Assembly: GCA_003439945.1 (NCBI GenBank)
Contig: QVRM01002810.1
Span: 202,001 to 266,000 of the forward strand
Origin: Dermanyssus gallinae
Lineage: Eukaryota; Arthropoda; Arachnida; Mesostigmata; Dermanyssidae
DNA: 64,000 bases
Direction of reading: 5' to 3'
The translations under genes and the position numbers were made by a program. How positions within the stretch are numbered: position 1 is the stretch's first letter; the number at the start of each line of letters is the position of its first letter. The notes beneath the pieces are model-generated. The model made no database searches. It was not told the DNA's origin and saw only the letters and a program-made list of their open reading frames with translations. This document shows positions 11,005 through 23,799 of this stretch, piece by piece.

Positions 11005-14000
11005 TTCGTGTCCACACAAGAAAAGTAGTTTGCTTATTTTCACAAAATTGTCTGATTATCTTCCTGCGGGTACACACTGCCACTTAAAATGCTTGGAAAT
11101 ACAGCATTTCACAAATTCGTTTGGTCGCGTAGCCGGCTTATATACTGTATTGGGCCGCCGGCTTTCTACATTCAAGCCCAATAAAGTAGTGTCAGCTCAC
11201 ATGTTGTCTTTGACACATTCTGCCAGTGTCATGTGCCATAGGGCAAACTTTTAAAAGCCAGTCGAACGGTACAGCGTGATGCTCTCATTCCTTCTACGTT
11301 GGACAATTGAAAACGTAACGTTCGTATAATTCGTTGTGCTGCCGGAAGCACTATAGACAGCGTGACAATCTTGTACAATATCCTACCACAGTAGTAACGA
11401 TGGTAACCCGAGTTAATCCACGAAAACAGCAGGACACACCAAACATGTTTTGCTTGCTAAATTATATTTCATTTGTCAATATGGATACAGCATCGCACTC
11501 TTTCTTCTTCTCAGCATAAGTTTCGCGAGAGCAACCCATGTATATACGTACATGGGTTGCTTTTATAAGTTTCGCGAGACAATGTAGGTGTGAACTTTGA
11601 TGGCATTTGCCCCAAGATGTCCGGTTTGTCATCTAAAGGGTTTGATCGTCCGTGTATTGCGCCCCTTAAAAAATAATTTTGTAGGTGGCGGCAAGCACGG
11701 GGACAAGCCTAAACCATTTGGTTTCACCACTCAACTTAAGCAACTCTGTTCTCTCTATCTCTTTTCTGGGTTTTTCCTCTGTTCAAATGGGACTACAGCA
11801 CTCTCGGAGATGCGCGCTTTTAACTCATGCACAATGAAGCGTTATTGTCACATGACGATCATACGAACCGTACACGAGCGCCTGCAAATGGATACAACAT
11901 TGATCAGCTGATATTCATAGTTGAAAGTTGCATCCGATTGAGAGGCCCGTTGAATATGACGGCCATGTAAACCAGGGTTTAACTTCGCCTTCAAGTGAGC
12001 TTTTTGTGATTAGTGATTAGTTTATGTCGCGGATACAAACCGATATCGAGTAGAGAGGTGGAGAGAGAGAGAGAGAGATAGACAGCGTGCTAGGGAAGAT
12101 GTCCTTGGCGATTTGAGCGGAGGTTAACCTAATATCAGCGACATTAGCCTCCTATCGTATACGACCTCGTCAGACCAACGTGCGGTTAACCTTAGCGGGA
12201 AAATCGCCCGATAGCCCCACTGCGCTTCCATAGCCCAAGGCGTTCGTTGACGTATGCACGAGCAATCCACGCGCGTCCTTGACGTGTTTTCTTCTAGTTG
12301 TCGATGGCCTGTAGTCGTCTAATCGTATGTTAGCATAATTGTTGCTACTGTTAATGCTACCGCTAGAATTGTTGCCGCGGATGTTATTGCTGTATTTTTG
12401 CCGCAGTCATCATCTGTCGTCCCTACCGTGTTCATAGTTTGCTGTCGCGATTGTCCTTGTTTTTTTTCTAGCTGTCGTTTAGCATCCCGGTGTTTTTTTT
12501 TTTTGTATTAAACGCATCTTGTGTCTTTTCTTTTTTCTATCTAGAATTGATTGCTGATTCTAGTTAAAAATTCAATCTACTCTGCCCTTAGCCTTAATGC
12601 AAGACAAAATCCTGCTATCGACCTTGTTTTCGACAACTTCGGACGCATCAAAGACGCCCTGTGGGGGGTACCAGCACATCGCATGAAGTTTCTGGCAATT
12701 TTGACGATGAAGATGAACTGACACAGCGCCACGAGGGGGGGGGTGATGCCGTCACCCCTTTGAAGTAACGCCTCGCAGCTGTCTAAGGTTAACCGAAATA
12801 GAAATATTCCGCTTACAAAACAGTTGACTGCTGAACATGGAATAGTGGTGACGCGATAGGAACGAAAGTTCCACGATGTTTTTAATTGTTTTGACTAACA
12901 TGTTTTTAATTTCAATGTATTTTGTTGTATTGGGGAATTTGTCAAAGTCATTCTTTTTTTGCGTGTGAATTGGCTCTCAGGCCAGGCTCAAAGCGGCAAT
13001 CACAGACCTGGGGACGACCAAGATGCAAAACATATAGTTTAGAAGGGGGAGAAGGGAAATAGCGGCTAGCAGCGCACCGTACCTGGCGGGCACACCTCTC
13101 GCGTATGCCAGTGGGTTTGCATGCATAGCTTGGGCTTGTCTTCTTTGTTAATTGGCAAAGCTTCACCGCGAACATTTCTGAGAGACGCAGCAAGCCGACG
13201 CTGGCAGAAGTAGCGATTATATCACCTCGCCGATGGGTTCCAATATTGCAACGCCTTCACGCTCATCTGTTTTTGGCATATGCCAAACGGTGGCGATAAC
13301 TGTCCGCCTAGAAGCAGAAAGCTCCTTGATTGCGTGTCGTCGTGTGAGAACTAGGGTCTTGGCTTCTGCTGCACTAACGTGCTAGCCTTCATAAAAACTA
13401 CTCATAGAATGATTTTTAACTTGGAAGCGCTAACCTTCGTGAGCGCTCTAGGATAGCCGAACGATAAGAAGAGTATGTGGGCAAGAAAAAATACCCCGAA
13501 GGCCGCCTCGGTCGGCGTAGCCTGTTCTACGCACAAATAAGTAAGCATAGCTAGTTTGTTTTTGTGAAGAAGAAGCTACATCAAGCAGAAAAGCTTTAGC
13601 CATACCATTCAGGTATTATTTTGTTGACCCTGACGCAACTATAGCCCGGATGCACGTGTTGGTATTTGTTTCCCTAATTAACGCATTCGGGGGCCGTTAC
13701 TAGCGTAAGTCTCTGTGTTTCGGCAGACAGCTGTAATGATGCCGCCAGATCGCTTTCTCAATAGTAGAAGATCGACTGCCACTTGCGTGACATTTATATT
13801 GATGAATACCGTTGTCATCAAAGGAACAATACGATGAGTATCACGCATTATAGATGCATTATAGTCATTATTCATACATTATATTACATATATAGCTATT
13901 GGTCATGAGATGTTGCTTTTATTTTCTTATCGTATATATAAATGTACAAATGTAACAAACAAGATATATTTTTACTCTGTGCCTGCTCTTTTTATTACGG

Positions 14001-14035
14001 TAACTTGGCAACTACGGCTATATATAGGCCTTTCT
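11005..14035. other. mostly unrecognised non-coding DNA
   Basis: Includes a short (GA)n tract near 12062-12081, an open plus-strand stretch near 12570-12719 with ordinary amino-acid composition but no recognised similarity, and a hairpin at 11530-11561 (separate entry). No conserved gene was seen. Confidence 0.35.
11516..11579. repeat. hairpin flanked by 15-bp direct repeats
   Basis: The direct repeat ATAAGTTTCGCGAGA occurs at 11516-11530 and 11565-11579. Between them lie 13-bp inverted arms (11530-11542 and 11549-11561) around TATACG. The layout resembles a tiny palindromic insertion with a target duplication. Confidence 0.85.
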
Positions 14036-14039
14036 TATT

Positions 14040-14780
14040 ACAGGGATATATGATTAACTCACTACACAAGGCCTTCTGAGGAGCGGTTGTCCTCCAGGCA
14101 GCCCATTATTGTGCCCATTATTGCTGCCGCATTGTCGCGCTGAACCACTAGTGAAGTAGAAGTTGAAGTAAATAGTCAAGAGTTCTTTTCTCCCCTGTCG
14201 CCAGCTCGATTCGTTTCTCAATCTTCTGGAGAAGTGGCCATGCCTCGGGACCGGGTCCCCTGAATGTCTCGAGGGTGTCGGTGATCGTCGCACCCCAAAC
14301 TAGCGCTTTTCCCTTTTCAAAGAAGATAAGGGTAAGACCACCCGGTCGCTTTCCGTCGCTTCTCAGGAGGCCGGTTGGCTCTCGGATATACAATAGAGCC
14401 GACTTAGAGGCCCGGTTGTATCCCATTCATCTCGCTGTGACGGTTTTGACGTCCTTCGCTTCAGGAGAGGCTTGTGGGTTGCCCAGATGTCCACCTGTGT
14501 TTCGCTCGAACACCGGTACTCCTCAGCTAGCCTTGCACCTAGCCACAAACCGATACACTAACGAAAGCTTTCGTGGTTACGTAAAATATCAAGAAGGGAA
14601 TGCCTTGGAGCCACTTACTGGCTCCTCTCTGGAAGACTACACGCAGTCCGGCTTTGTCTGCCGTGGCTTGTGCTGGTAAGACGCTGGTACATCTTGGAGA
14701 TGATGAGGTCGTCGTAGGATCTTTGTAGATGCTTGTTTGCCCGGGGAGTGGGCCTGCGGGGTCCTCCAACCTCATTTAAG
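14040..14780 (-). mobile_element. decayed RLE-type LINE fragment, copy 3
   Basis: Minus-strand segments in order are: GASKWLQGIP (about 14600-14640, matching GASDWLHALP of the long copy), YIREPTGLLRSDGKR with GGLTLI and ALVWGATITDTL (about 14270-14390), GPGPEAWPL, and near the 3' end VVQRDNAAAIMGTI (about 14100-14140, matching IQRGNATSVLGTM). Frameshifts separate the blocks. The RPD motif reads RPG and VWD reads VWG, so the presumed nuclease site is lost. Confidence 0.8.
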
Positions 14781-14989
14781 TAAGCTACTTTATTTATTTA
14801 ATTTTTAAAAATGCATTTTGTCCTTCCGGGCCCGGTTAGTCAAAGCTGGTGATAAATAAAATTCTCCGGGAATTAGAGACATTCTTTTTAAAATAACCGC
14901 GTCGGAACGCTTTCAGGGCGGCTGTTTGTAGTGGATTAAAGCAACCTACGAGTAACTCGATAAATAATATTGAGCCCGCGAGCATGTAT

Positions 14990-17040
14990 ACCAATCTGTT
15001 CGCCAAGTACTCTTTTTAAGAAAGTTGGCTTCACCCCATTCTACTGCCATAATTACTGAGATGGGGCGACTGCCGGCTGAGGTCAGGGCGATTGTGTTCG
15101 GCGCCAACCTATTCGCACTGCGCAAAAAAGACGCATCAATTCGCCCCATTGCCTGCTCTCTTGCGTTACGGAGAATCGCAGCAAAGATAGCCTGCCGCGA
15201 GGCCAAAGAACTTATTATGGAACAACTTGGCCCGCACCAGCTGGAATTTGGCATGACGGGCGGAACGGAGACTGCCGTACATGCAGCAAGAGCCTTTATG
15301 CAATCAAGTCCCCCCGGTACGGCACTCCTGAAGTTGGATTTTCGTAATGCAGTCAACACCATCCGTGCGGTTCGGGATACAGTCCCGGAACTCTTCACCT
15401 TAGTAGAACACGCGTACAAAGAGCCATCCGTCCTGTTGTTTGGCGCCAAGACGTTATTTTCAGCATCGGGCATACAGCAGAAGGGGCCCTTGGAACCGGC
15501 CATATTCAGCCTGGGGATACATGAGCTGGTTAACCCCGTTCAAGTGCCATTTAACGCTTGGTACCTAGACGATGGCACACTTGGTGGACCGATGGTGGAC
15601 TTGCTCGATGAGGTGCGCAGGGTTCTTGCTTTCGAGGCAGTCAGTGGTCTGGTCACGGCCAAATGCGAGGTGTTCGCTCCGGGGACAGACCCAGACGACC
15701 CCTCATTGAGGGCCTTGCTCGAGCTGCTACCGGGGTGTAGAGTCGTGGCTGACTACGAAATAAACCTTCTTGGCGCACCGGTTCTGCCCTCTGCGTTGCC
15801 GGGACAACTCGACCCCTTGATGGACAGATTGTGGGCGATGCAGGAACGTCTTCCGCTTGTTGGAGCCCACCAGGGACTCTACCTGCTTCGCTCGTCGTTA
15901 TCCGCGTGCCGCATCGTACATATTTTACGGTCCATAGACTGCTCAGGCGATTTGAACCATCTTCTCCAACCATTCGACGACCAGGTGGTGGAGGCCCTAC
16001 AGACGGTGCTGAGTCTAAACTTACGACCACGAGAGGTGCGCCAGGCGGCCCTCCCCACGTCCATGGGCGGCCTTGGTCTCCCTTCGGCTCGATTCTTGGC
16101 GGGCCCGGCCGTGGCTGCCTCGATGCATGCTACGTCGGAAAATGTCCAGCGCCTGCTCCCGCCGGCGGCCCAGGCAATGTTCGAGGCGGCTCGTGACGAA
16201 ATAGCGACTGGACTTCAAGCTTCCTCGCCTGGTCCGGATAGACTAGCCTGCCAGAAGGCCTGGGCCGAGAAGACCCACGAAGCTTCGCTTAGTTCGCTGC
16301 TTGAAGAATGCGGGGATGATCAGGACAAGGCACGCCTTCTAGCTGTCGCTCGCCCAGGAGCAAGCGACTGGTTGCATGCACTACCCGCTGACTCACTGGG
16401 TACCCGCCTTGACGACCAATCCACCCGGATATGCGTTGGCCTGAGATTGGGGGCTGATTTGGTTGAGCCACACAGATGCTCTTGTGGCGAGCCCGTCGGG
16501 CGACTCGCCAGACACACTGCCCTCAATGAAATGCTTGCAAGATCGCTGCGGAGGGCGGGGATTCCCTGCGTCCTGGAACCACCTGGGCTTTCAAGAGACG
16601 ACGGTAAGCGCCCCGACGGTATGACTTTGATACCCTTCTATAAGGGTCGTTCCCTGGTGTGGGATACGACGGTGACCGACTCTCTGACCCCTTCCCTTGT
16701 CGGTCCCGGCGCGTCCCGCCTGGGGACTGTCGTTTCGCGAGCTGAGACCTCAAAGATAAGAAAGTATGCGGACCTAAGTCGGGCGCACCACTTTTCGCCA
16801 TTCGCGTTCGAGACGATGTGTGGCCCTGGGCCCCTCACGGTAACATTGATCTCTCGGGTTGGCGAGGCGTTACGGCAGGCGATGATGGACAAGAGGGCGC
16901 ACGCCTTCTTCTCCCAGCGACTGTCCCTGGAGATCCAAAGAGGTAACGCGACCTCAGTGCTCGGGACTATGAGAGACTGGATGGACCCGGACCTTCGCGC
17001 CAGGGGGCGGGCAGGACTTCCTCACGGGCATGAGCGATAG
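14990..17040 (+). mobile_element. RLE-type non-LTR retrotransposon, copy 4, long but 5'-truncated and inactive
   Basis: A 671-codon uninterrupted frame (15025-17040) encodes a reverse transcriptase followed by a long linker and a C-terminal nuclease-like region. Visible motifs are: fingers IVFGANLFALRKKD and RPIA (residues about 27-50), LKLDFRNAVN (about 109), the catalytic box YLDD at residues 180-183, and C-terminal KRPDG (RPD 529-531) then VWD at 545-547. The RPD...D spacing resembles the restriction-like endonuclease of R2/R4-type LINEs. The frame entered from upstream without a normal ATG, so the 5' part is missing. Two defects suggest a dead copy: the usual QQGDPLGP turn reads QQKGPLEP, and the Cys-rich knuckle before RPD keeps only CSCG and lacks the expected His-Cys half. 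Clade assignment is inference. Confidence 0.8.
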
Positions 17041-18583
17041 AGCGGCTACGGCGCGCAGAAGGAGCAACTAGGTCGACGAGCAGCAACGCCGTGAAGAATC
17101 ACGAAGTGTTATGACGTTTCCACGGAACCTTACAGCCGTTCCTCTTGACACATTTACTATGAGGTCCTTCTGCGAGAAATAGTCATCATGTGTGCAAAGC
17201 GCAGCCTCCAGGTCAGAACGGATTCTGCCTAATATTACCAGGGCATCTGCATAGAGCAGGATCATAACTGCAGGGTGCCGCTTTTTCGCGATGCGTTATG
17301 AGATTGTCACCTTACGGACACCCAGTCGTATGACCAAAATAGTGTCATGCTCGCACACAGCATCATCGAAGATGATCTGGTTAGCCTTCAGAAGTGCGCT
17401 GAGTAGAGTGTCCTCTGAGGTGTGTAACGACGCAACGTGTCAGCTAGAAGACCTTCGTTCTGCAAGAATCCTGGTTAGTGGAAGGCTGTTATGCCACAAT
17501 TAGCAGCTCTGTCAAAAGCGTGTTTTAGCCAGAGGGTGTTTAGTCAAAATTGAAATTTAGTCTCGAAATGCACGGCCAGAGAAATATAGTAAATTTCCAG
17601 CTCAAGTCTATTGCTCTGAGACTAGGACGGATTCTGTACAATTGCGCATTGTCCGGGTAATTCACAATTATACAGAATTCGAGTACAATTAGTTGTACTC
17701 TAATTCTGTACAATTGTAGCTTTACCCCTTTCTGCAGCCATAATTGCGAAGTGTTAACACGTTTCCACGTCACTTGGATGCCGTAAGCATTTACGGTTGC
17801 TAAAAAATTGCCGATTCTTTTCTTTTTACGACCTGCAGTTTTTGTTAAGCTCCTGGAAGTTGTTGACAGTAACACTACTGATAAAGTTATGTGATTTTTG
17901 TCCAGAAGTTGAAAATGTACAATGTCTCTCTTATCCCGCAAAAACTACAGTATAACATTTGTTGGCCACATCTTCTATTTGGGATGAATGTGAATAACAA
18001 TTAACTCCGACCCGATTTCTCCTTTTCACTCACGTTCCTAAAAATATTAACACGTTGTCGCTGGTAAACAAAGAATCCGAAAACGGGGATTGGCGGCATT
18101 GCGCAAGCATGCGTGCAAATATTTTGCTTTGGCTAGCATTTCTTAGTTTATATTTAAAAAAAAACCATTTGCCGAGCTCAGGAGTCACTTTAAGCCTATT
18201 GAAGTCTTAACTACGGTTGACTAGTAACGTAGGCCCAGGCTGTGTCTTTAAGCGTAGAACGTCACTAATAATAGGTTTCTTAGCAGTTGCCTTATGATCA
18301 TATATATTCTCATCACCGAGCTGAAGGACATTCTACGTTCGAAACGAGAGCGAGGCCATGACCGACATAGTCTATGCAGCTGAATATTGCTCCTTAGGCC
18401 GGCAAAAATCACATGACAAGACTAAATCTACAAACAGAATTAGACGAGACGTCTTAGCGCTCGCTATAACTGTAATTCTGTGCTTTGCGCATATTTGCAA
18501 TTCAAGTCGCTGCCGGTGAAACGCGTGTGCCGTGGAGAACTCTTTGCAAAGCTCCCGTAGCCTGCATTCGTAACTGCCTACGT

Positions 18584-18584
<1 letters not shown>
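17041..18584. other. non-coding DNA, nothing recognised
   Basis: AT-rich; small inverted segments around TTGTACAATT near 17630-17720. No conserved frame. Confidence 0.35.
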
Positions 18585-18637
<53 letters not shown>

Positions 18638-18645
18638 ATATATGT
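18585..18645. repeat. (AT)n microsatellite
   Basis: An AT tract ending in a short (GT)n. Confidence 0.95.
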
Positions 18646-20394
18646 GTGTGTCTAGCAAAAAGGTGTGTTTAACAGCTAGCCATATATGTGGATGTTAGCT
18701 GGTGTCATGAAAGGCGTTAATCTAGCAGATCGTTTTGGAAGGCTGGTAAAGAGACAAACTGCAAATGTCAAATAAATTATGCATTCTTTACATGTCACCC
18801 AATACCACTTATATCGTCTGGCTAACTGGCGTAGCGTCAGAAGCCATTGGCGTGCACATGGGCGTATGGAACGCCCGTCTCCCGCGCGAGAAATTCGCGA
18901 TCTGTCACTAATGTCATTTAAACAACAATTTATGTGCTTAGATGCGTACTGCCTTGATTGATTGATTGATTTTGCATGATGGCAGCATTTTCGGGTAAGT
19001 CGTTTTCGCAAGGAATTTTCGCTAGATGAAGGATAGCCTAGGGGAAGATATTGCTACCCTATTCGTGAGTCGGAGGTTAACCTCGACAGATAAAAACGCC
19101 GTCGAAGTCTACGTAAGCATTTGCTATTTTAGCGTATAGCGCGCTCGGACGCGTAAAAGAGAGTGAGGTGCAACAAATAGCTCTTCGCGTGCGGACACAC
19201 GCGCTCCGTCATATCTAAATAGTCTAAACAGTGTGCGTAGACACGTGATGCTTCATACAGTAGTCCAAAGTAGGATATATCAATGTTCTGACATATAGGA
19301 CACACTAAAATAAGCTACGGAGGTAACGTCAAGTTCGTTCCAATAGACATCATAATATGCATCTATTCGGTGTAGTTTGTTTTGACGGCCGCTGAATCAG
19401 TGAAGGCGCGTTACCGAAAGATTGCGTAAAATTAGTAAAGTTGATTTGCGGGTCTGCAGCATAATCTCTGATCTCATATTTTTGTTGGAAGTTAGCGTAA
19501 CAACACGAAACCCAAACACGTATACCGTCTGTTAGTTCACAAAATGACAATAGTGTTTCTTTGTAAAAATTAGAACAAGCGCTCTTTAATGTGTGGTGAT
19601 ACGCGTCTCAATTTGTGCCTAGCAGATACGATGAGACGGAGGCCAGGTATGTACTGCGAATAAAAAAATGCACTGATGAAAAGTGTGCAGAGCGAGGCTT
19701 GTGCTATGCGCCATAGACTGGCGTATAGAAGCCCTATATGGACAGTGGCGGTGTTCCAAAGGGACATGCATACATGACACAGATGGCAGCAATGCAGGCT
19801 ACGGTGGTTCAAGAATATATTATAAAAATTTAACTACTCTACGCAGCTTCTGTATCGAGTTAGCGAGTTAGTGAGAGAGACATTCAAATCGATAAACCAG
19901 CCATTGAACACCGCCCGAAGGAGGACGCACAAGAGACCGCAACGGAGAGCAACAGAACACAATCAAGTTCGAGCAAGTGTATCCGGGAACAGAAAGAATG
20001 GCGACCCAACAACATTGCACGCATTGCTTCTCATTAGGCGACATGACGACATCGCGAACAACAAAAAAAACAAAACTGTTGTAAATATAAACCGCAATAA
20101 TTACGCCTCGGCGGGCCCCAACAGTCTAACAGCGAATGATATGCCAAAGACTCTTTTGCTAGCTGGAGTAACGTTTTATGTAAAAGCGAGCTAAATGCTT
20201 AGCCTGGTTAAATCGTCTAACATCCCGATGGTCAAATTGCTTCGACACGCTTTTAGCAGATAAGCATCGCTCTGTATACTGCCTGAAAACCAATTCGAGA
20301 GGATCGTAAATCCTCAATCAAACTGACAATCACTGGCCAGATGATGTAAGTTTTAAAGAGTACTGGGACCATCCAAAACCGCCTGACAAAAATT
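18646..20394. other. non-coding DNA, nothing recognised
   Basis: Contains a (TTGA)n tract near 18954-18970. No gene recognised. Confidence 0.35.
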
Positions 20395-20463
20395 TTAACG
20401 AGCGCCAACGACCAATGACTGAAAAATTAATACAGGAATCAGCAACACGAGGAAGAACTTCAT
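20395..20463 (-). CDS. possible secreted mini-ORF or first exon (speculative)
   Basis: A 22-codon minus-strand frame starts MKFFLVLLIPVLIF and ends VVGAR, a textbook signal-peptide shape: Lys after Met, a hydrophobic core, then small residues. A TATA-like TTTATATATACGC lies about 40-50 bp upstream on the same strand. The stop follows directly, so either this is chance or the exon splices before the stop (a weak GTTAAA donor is the only nearby option). No downstream exon was identified. Confidence 0.15.
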   Translation of the reverse strand: MKFFLVLLIPVLIFQSLVVGAR

Positions 20464-20683
20464 TGCAGAGAGGCTGTGAAAGCTTAGAAAGCTAAAGTGC
20501 GTATATATAAACGTACAATCATTAGTGAACAACTGGCGCGGTTGGCAGACTTCACTTATTTTCAGAGAGGAACGATATCTACTTAGGATGTGTAATCTCA
20601 ACGTGGTTAACTTTTATATTTTTACCGATGCCGAATCACTCAAATAAATTATATACAGTGTTTTTGGAGCGCCCGCGGAACGC

Positions 20684-20692
20684 GACTATATA

Positions 20693-20763
<71 letters not shown>

Positions 20764-20764
20764 A
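20684..20764. repeat. (AT)n microsatellite
   Basis: An AT tract with two phase slips. Confidence 0.95.
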
Positions 20765-21760
20765 TTAGGTACATCTTCTGCTTGGTATCGGACTAGTGTT
20801 CAGCTACAACTGTTATGCTTATGTAGCTCGGGTAGATCTACTGCGTTTAGTTGCCTGCTTATCGACTAAACACATGTTAAATCCAATACGCATAAATGTT
20901 AAAATTTAGCTGAATTGAGCCGCCTAAGAATGACGGCGCAATGTCAGTTTGTAGCTGCACTCCGACGCCAGTGTAAGCGCTATCAGTGATGGCCAAATTT
21001 AATTACGTCCAATAGTCTACGTTGATCCGCGACGAGATAGAATTTCTTTATTGCCCCAAATCGCATAGAAATTGTCTAATGTAGATCTAAGGTCCGATTC
21101 GCCATCCGGCAAAGAGTAACTTCTCTGATAAAAAAAAGTGACTTCTCTGAACTTTGCACAATTACGGGGAGCGACATTCAGCCGGACGGCTGTGGCGGGT
21201 TGTGCGATTCTAACAAACACTGAGACCTTGCTATGCGTAAGATCGAATATTGCTCGGTTGGAAATATTAATTCTTCTTCCTTGTTTGCTAAATCGGGTTG
21301 AGAAATGCGCTGCTTTTAGACTGCGTTTGTTGATGAAAGCTCAAGTAAGTTTTGTATAGCGTCTAGAATGAGCCATGCAGGTAGGTAACGCTAAGTCTAT
21401 CGGATGATTTTGATGATTAAGCAAAACAGTACGTCTTGCAGTTTCTCGTTTTACTATGACTAAATATAACACGTTTTTTGACCAGTCGTGTTGAATTGTG
21501 TGTTGAATTGTATGTGCACGAAAAGAAATTCGAATTTCTTATCTTCGCATCGTAACAGTCCGAACATTAGTTCTAAGGGAAAAGAAGAGGGGTTTGCCGC
21601 TTGGTTACTATTGGATGTTGTTCGTTAACTGTTGCAGACCCCTCGCATTAATGAAACAGCTCTATCATCAAAATTGATAGTGGTCGGTAGTGTAAAAATC
21701 GTTGTTCACGTGTTTCGATAAAAGAGCATATTCAAAATTTATTCAGAACACCATCTTAAT
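20765..21760. other. non-coding DNA, nothing recognised
   Basis: AT-rich, only short frames. Confidence 0.35.
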
Positions 21761-21813
<53 letters not shown>

Positions 21814-21885
21814 TATATAGAGATATATATATATATCTATATATATATATATATATATATAGAGATATATATATATATCTATATA

Positions 21886-21917
<32 letters not shown>

Positions 21918-21937
21918 CAGATATATATATATATATC

Positions 21938-21971
<34 letters not shown>
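21761..21971. repeat. (AT)n with AGAT/TCTA higher-order interruptions
   Basis: AT tracts punctuated by AGAGATATAT and ATATCTATAT at regular spacing, forming a nested inverted-repeat structure of about 210 bp. Confidence 0.95.
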
Positions 21972-22284
21972 GAGCTGTCCCTAAAGGAAGGAAAGGAAGG
22001 CGGTTAGCGTCGTTCAGCGCACTTGTTGTGATGAGAGTGTATTCCGGTGCTGGCTCCCGGGATGGCCGGGTGGCGGAGAAGGCGTTGGCCACAGAGGGCC
22101 ATCGTCGTTGAAGTTTTCTCATTTGTCTAAGAAATCTCACGTTGTTTGAAGCTATTCAGCTGTACGCTGTGCAATCCCCTACTACGTGCAAACAGAATAG
22201 AACATCATCTGTTTACAGTAATCAGAGCACTTATGGTAGAAGTGAACTCTAATTCTCGTTTGTTCTCTCCAAAGACATATTAGG

Positions 22285-22350
22285 GTCGAGCCCGGTGACG
22301 CCCGGTGCCCCCGGGCCCGTGGACGTTAACTCTTGGCTGGGGGCTAGCCT
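22285..22350 (+). repeat. SINE family B, internally deleted copy
   Basis: The family head GTCGAGCCCGGTG is followed almost directly by the family 3' end CCGTGGACGTTAACTCTTGG. The tRNA-like middle and body are missing. Confidence 0.65.
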
Positions 22351-22489
22351 AGAGACCTAACACGTATTAATACAGAAAAGTATTAATATGTATTAGGTCA
22401 CTTGTGACAGTTGGTGTTGTTTGTGGTCGTAGTTTCATTTGCGTGTATCGAAGTTATAGCTGATCTTCTGATCGATGCGATGAGATTAA

Positions 22490-22620
22490 ATGGCGGCATG
22501 GCCGAGGTAGCTAGTGCGCGATACTTCTCTCGCTTTGCTGTGCTCGATCATAGGTTCGACCCCGTTTGTGGGACACACACATACACCTGGGAGAGTCCAA
22601 CAACTATTGATTGATGAAAA
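22490..22620 (+). repeat. tRNA-derived SINE-like element, family C
   Basis: An A-box-like TGGCCGAGGTAGCTAGTG (about 22499-22516) and a B-box-like AGGTTCGACCCC (about 22551-22562) have tRNA spacing. A non-tRNA tail ends in ATTGATTGATGAAAAGG. The acceptor stem does not pair cleanly, so a SINE is more likely than a Leu/Ser tRNA gene. Only one copy is seen here. Confidence 0.5.
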
Positions 22621-23799
22621 GGATCTACTCAGTTTGTAATGAGACTGGCTCCGCTTGTTGTTCTCCATGAAATCGGCCTCGATTCCGTTTCCTGACTCAC
22701 TTTCTGAACACGTAAATCGTAGTAATCTTGTTCCACGCCTACAGTCGTCTTCCTTATTTGATTGAGGAGAACCTTATAACTAGCACTTCGATGTGTTCTG
22801 AAATTATCTCAATGTAGCCTGCAAACATCTAGTCTCTGTTGACAACTAGGCGTATAGCAGAGCAGCCACTCTCTCCCCGTCATCGTCATTGACCTAACGT
22901 GAGAATTTATGTAGACTTCTTCAGTTAAGGCAATCACGCAACTTCTAGTTAAATTGATTTATCTCTAGACTAGGCCAACCATACTGCTTGCGAGCTGTTG
23001 CTTTCAGCTTGAGTAAACCAAAGTGAGTTACGCGGAGGTTCTCAGGCTGGATCCACACAAAGGCTTACTGGACCTTCACTTTTTATGACGACCGCTTGAG
23101 ACAGTGAGCCTAATTACTGTGTTGCACTGGCTCAACTCATTGCTTATCTAGCGTAGATTTCAATGTCATCAAAACGCCCACCTCTATCGTGTACAATGCT
23201 GTAGAACTACAAACAATTAGTTCCTCGGAAGTTACAAAAATAATAATAATAATACTTCACTCTAGAACGGGAAGATGCTATCAGGGATTGTACCGCAGGA
23301 TGCGAAAGATCACCCACCAAGTTAAAAAGGCACATACCGGCCGAAAACCGGTTTTGGCAACCGTTTTCTGGTACGCAAGCAGTATTCTATTATTTGACTA
23401 CGTTTCTATAGGGAGAGCGGTCATTAGAGAGTACTTAGAACAGTCTGGTACCAGCTGAAAGAGCGCATCATAGCACTAGGACCGGCGATGCAAAAGAGAG
23501 CTGTGCTATTTTACCGGCACAGAACGGGAAAAGATATCAAAGTAACATCGGCGCTCTAAATGGATCGTTAGACTAAGTGTGTTGAGACTATACGGAGCAA
23601 GAAAAGCTACGTGAGTTTTCCGTCGATTGCTTGTATTCTGTGCTACAAACTATTTGATCCACCTGGTGCATGCAGGGTGTGTACTAGGTGGATGATATCG
23701 GAGATCAACTGTTACAGCATCGTACAAAGGCATGCTAGCTAACAAATATGTGAATCTAGTTCTGCCAGCTGGGCGCTCAGCTCAGCTTTCTGAGCATAA
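22621..23799. other. non-coding DNA, nothing recognised
   Basis: No gene recognised; AT-rich. Confidence 0.3.

Noticed and set aside
15025..17040. Host gene of 671 codons
   Set aside because: It encodes a LINE reverse transcriptase and tail, with fragments of the same family nearby, so it is a mobile element.
22495..22580. Leu/Ser tRNA gene
   Set aside because: Box spacing fits, but the acceptor stem is mismatched and a SINE-like tail follows.
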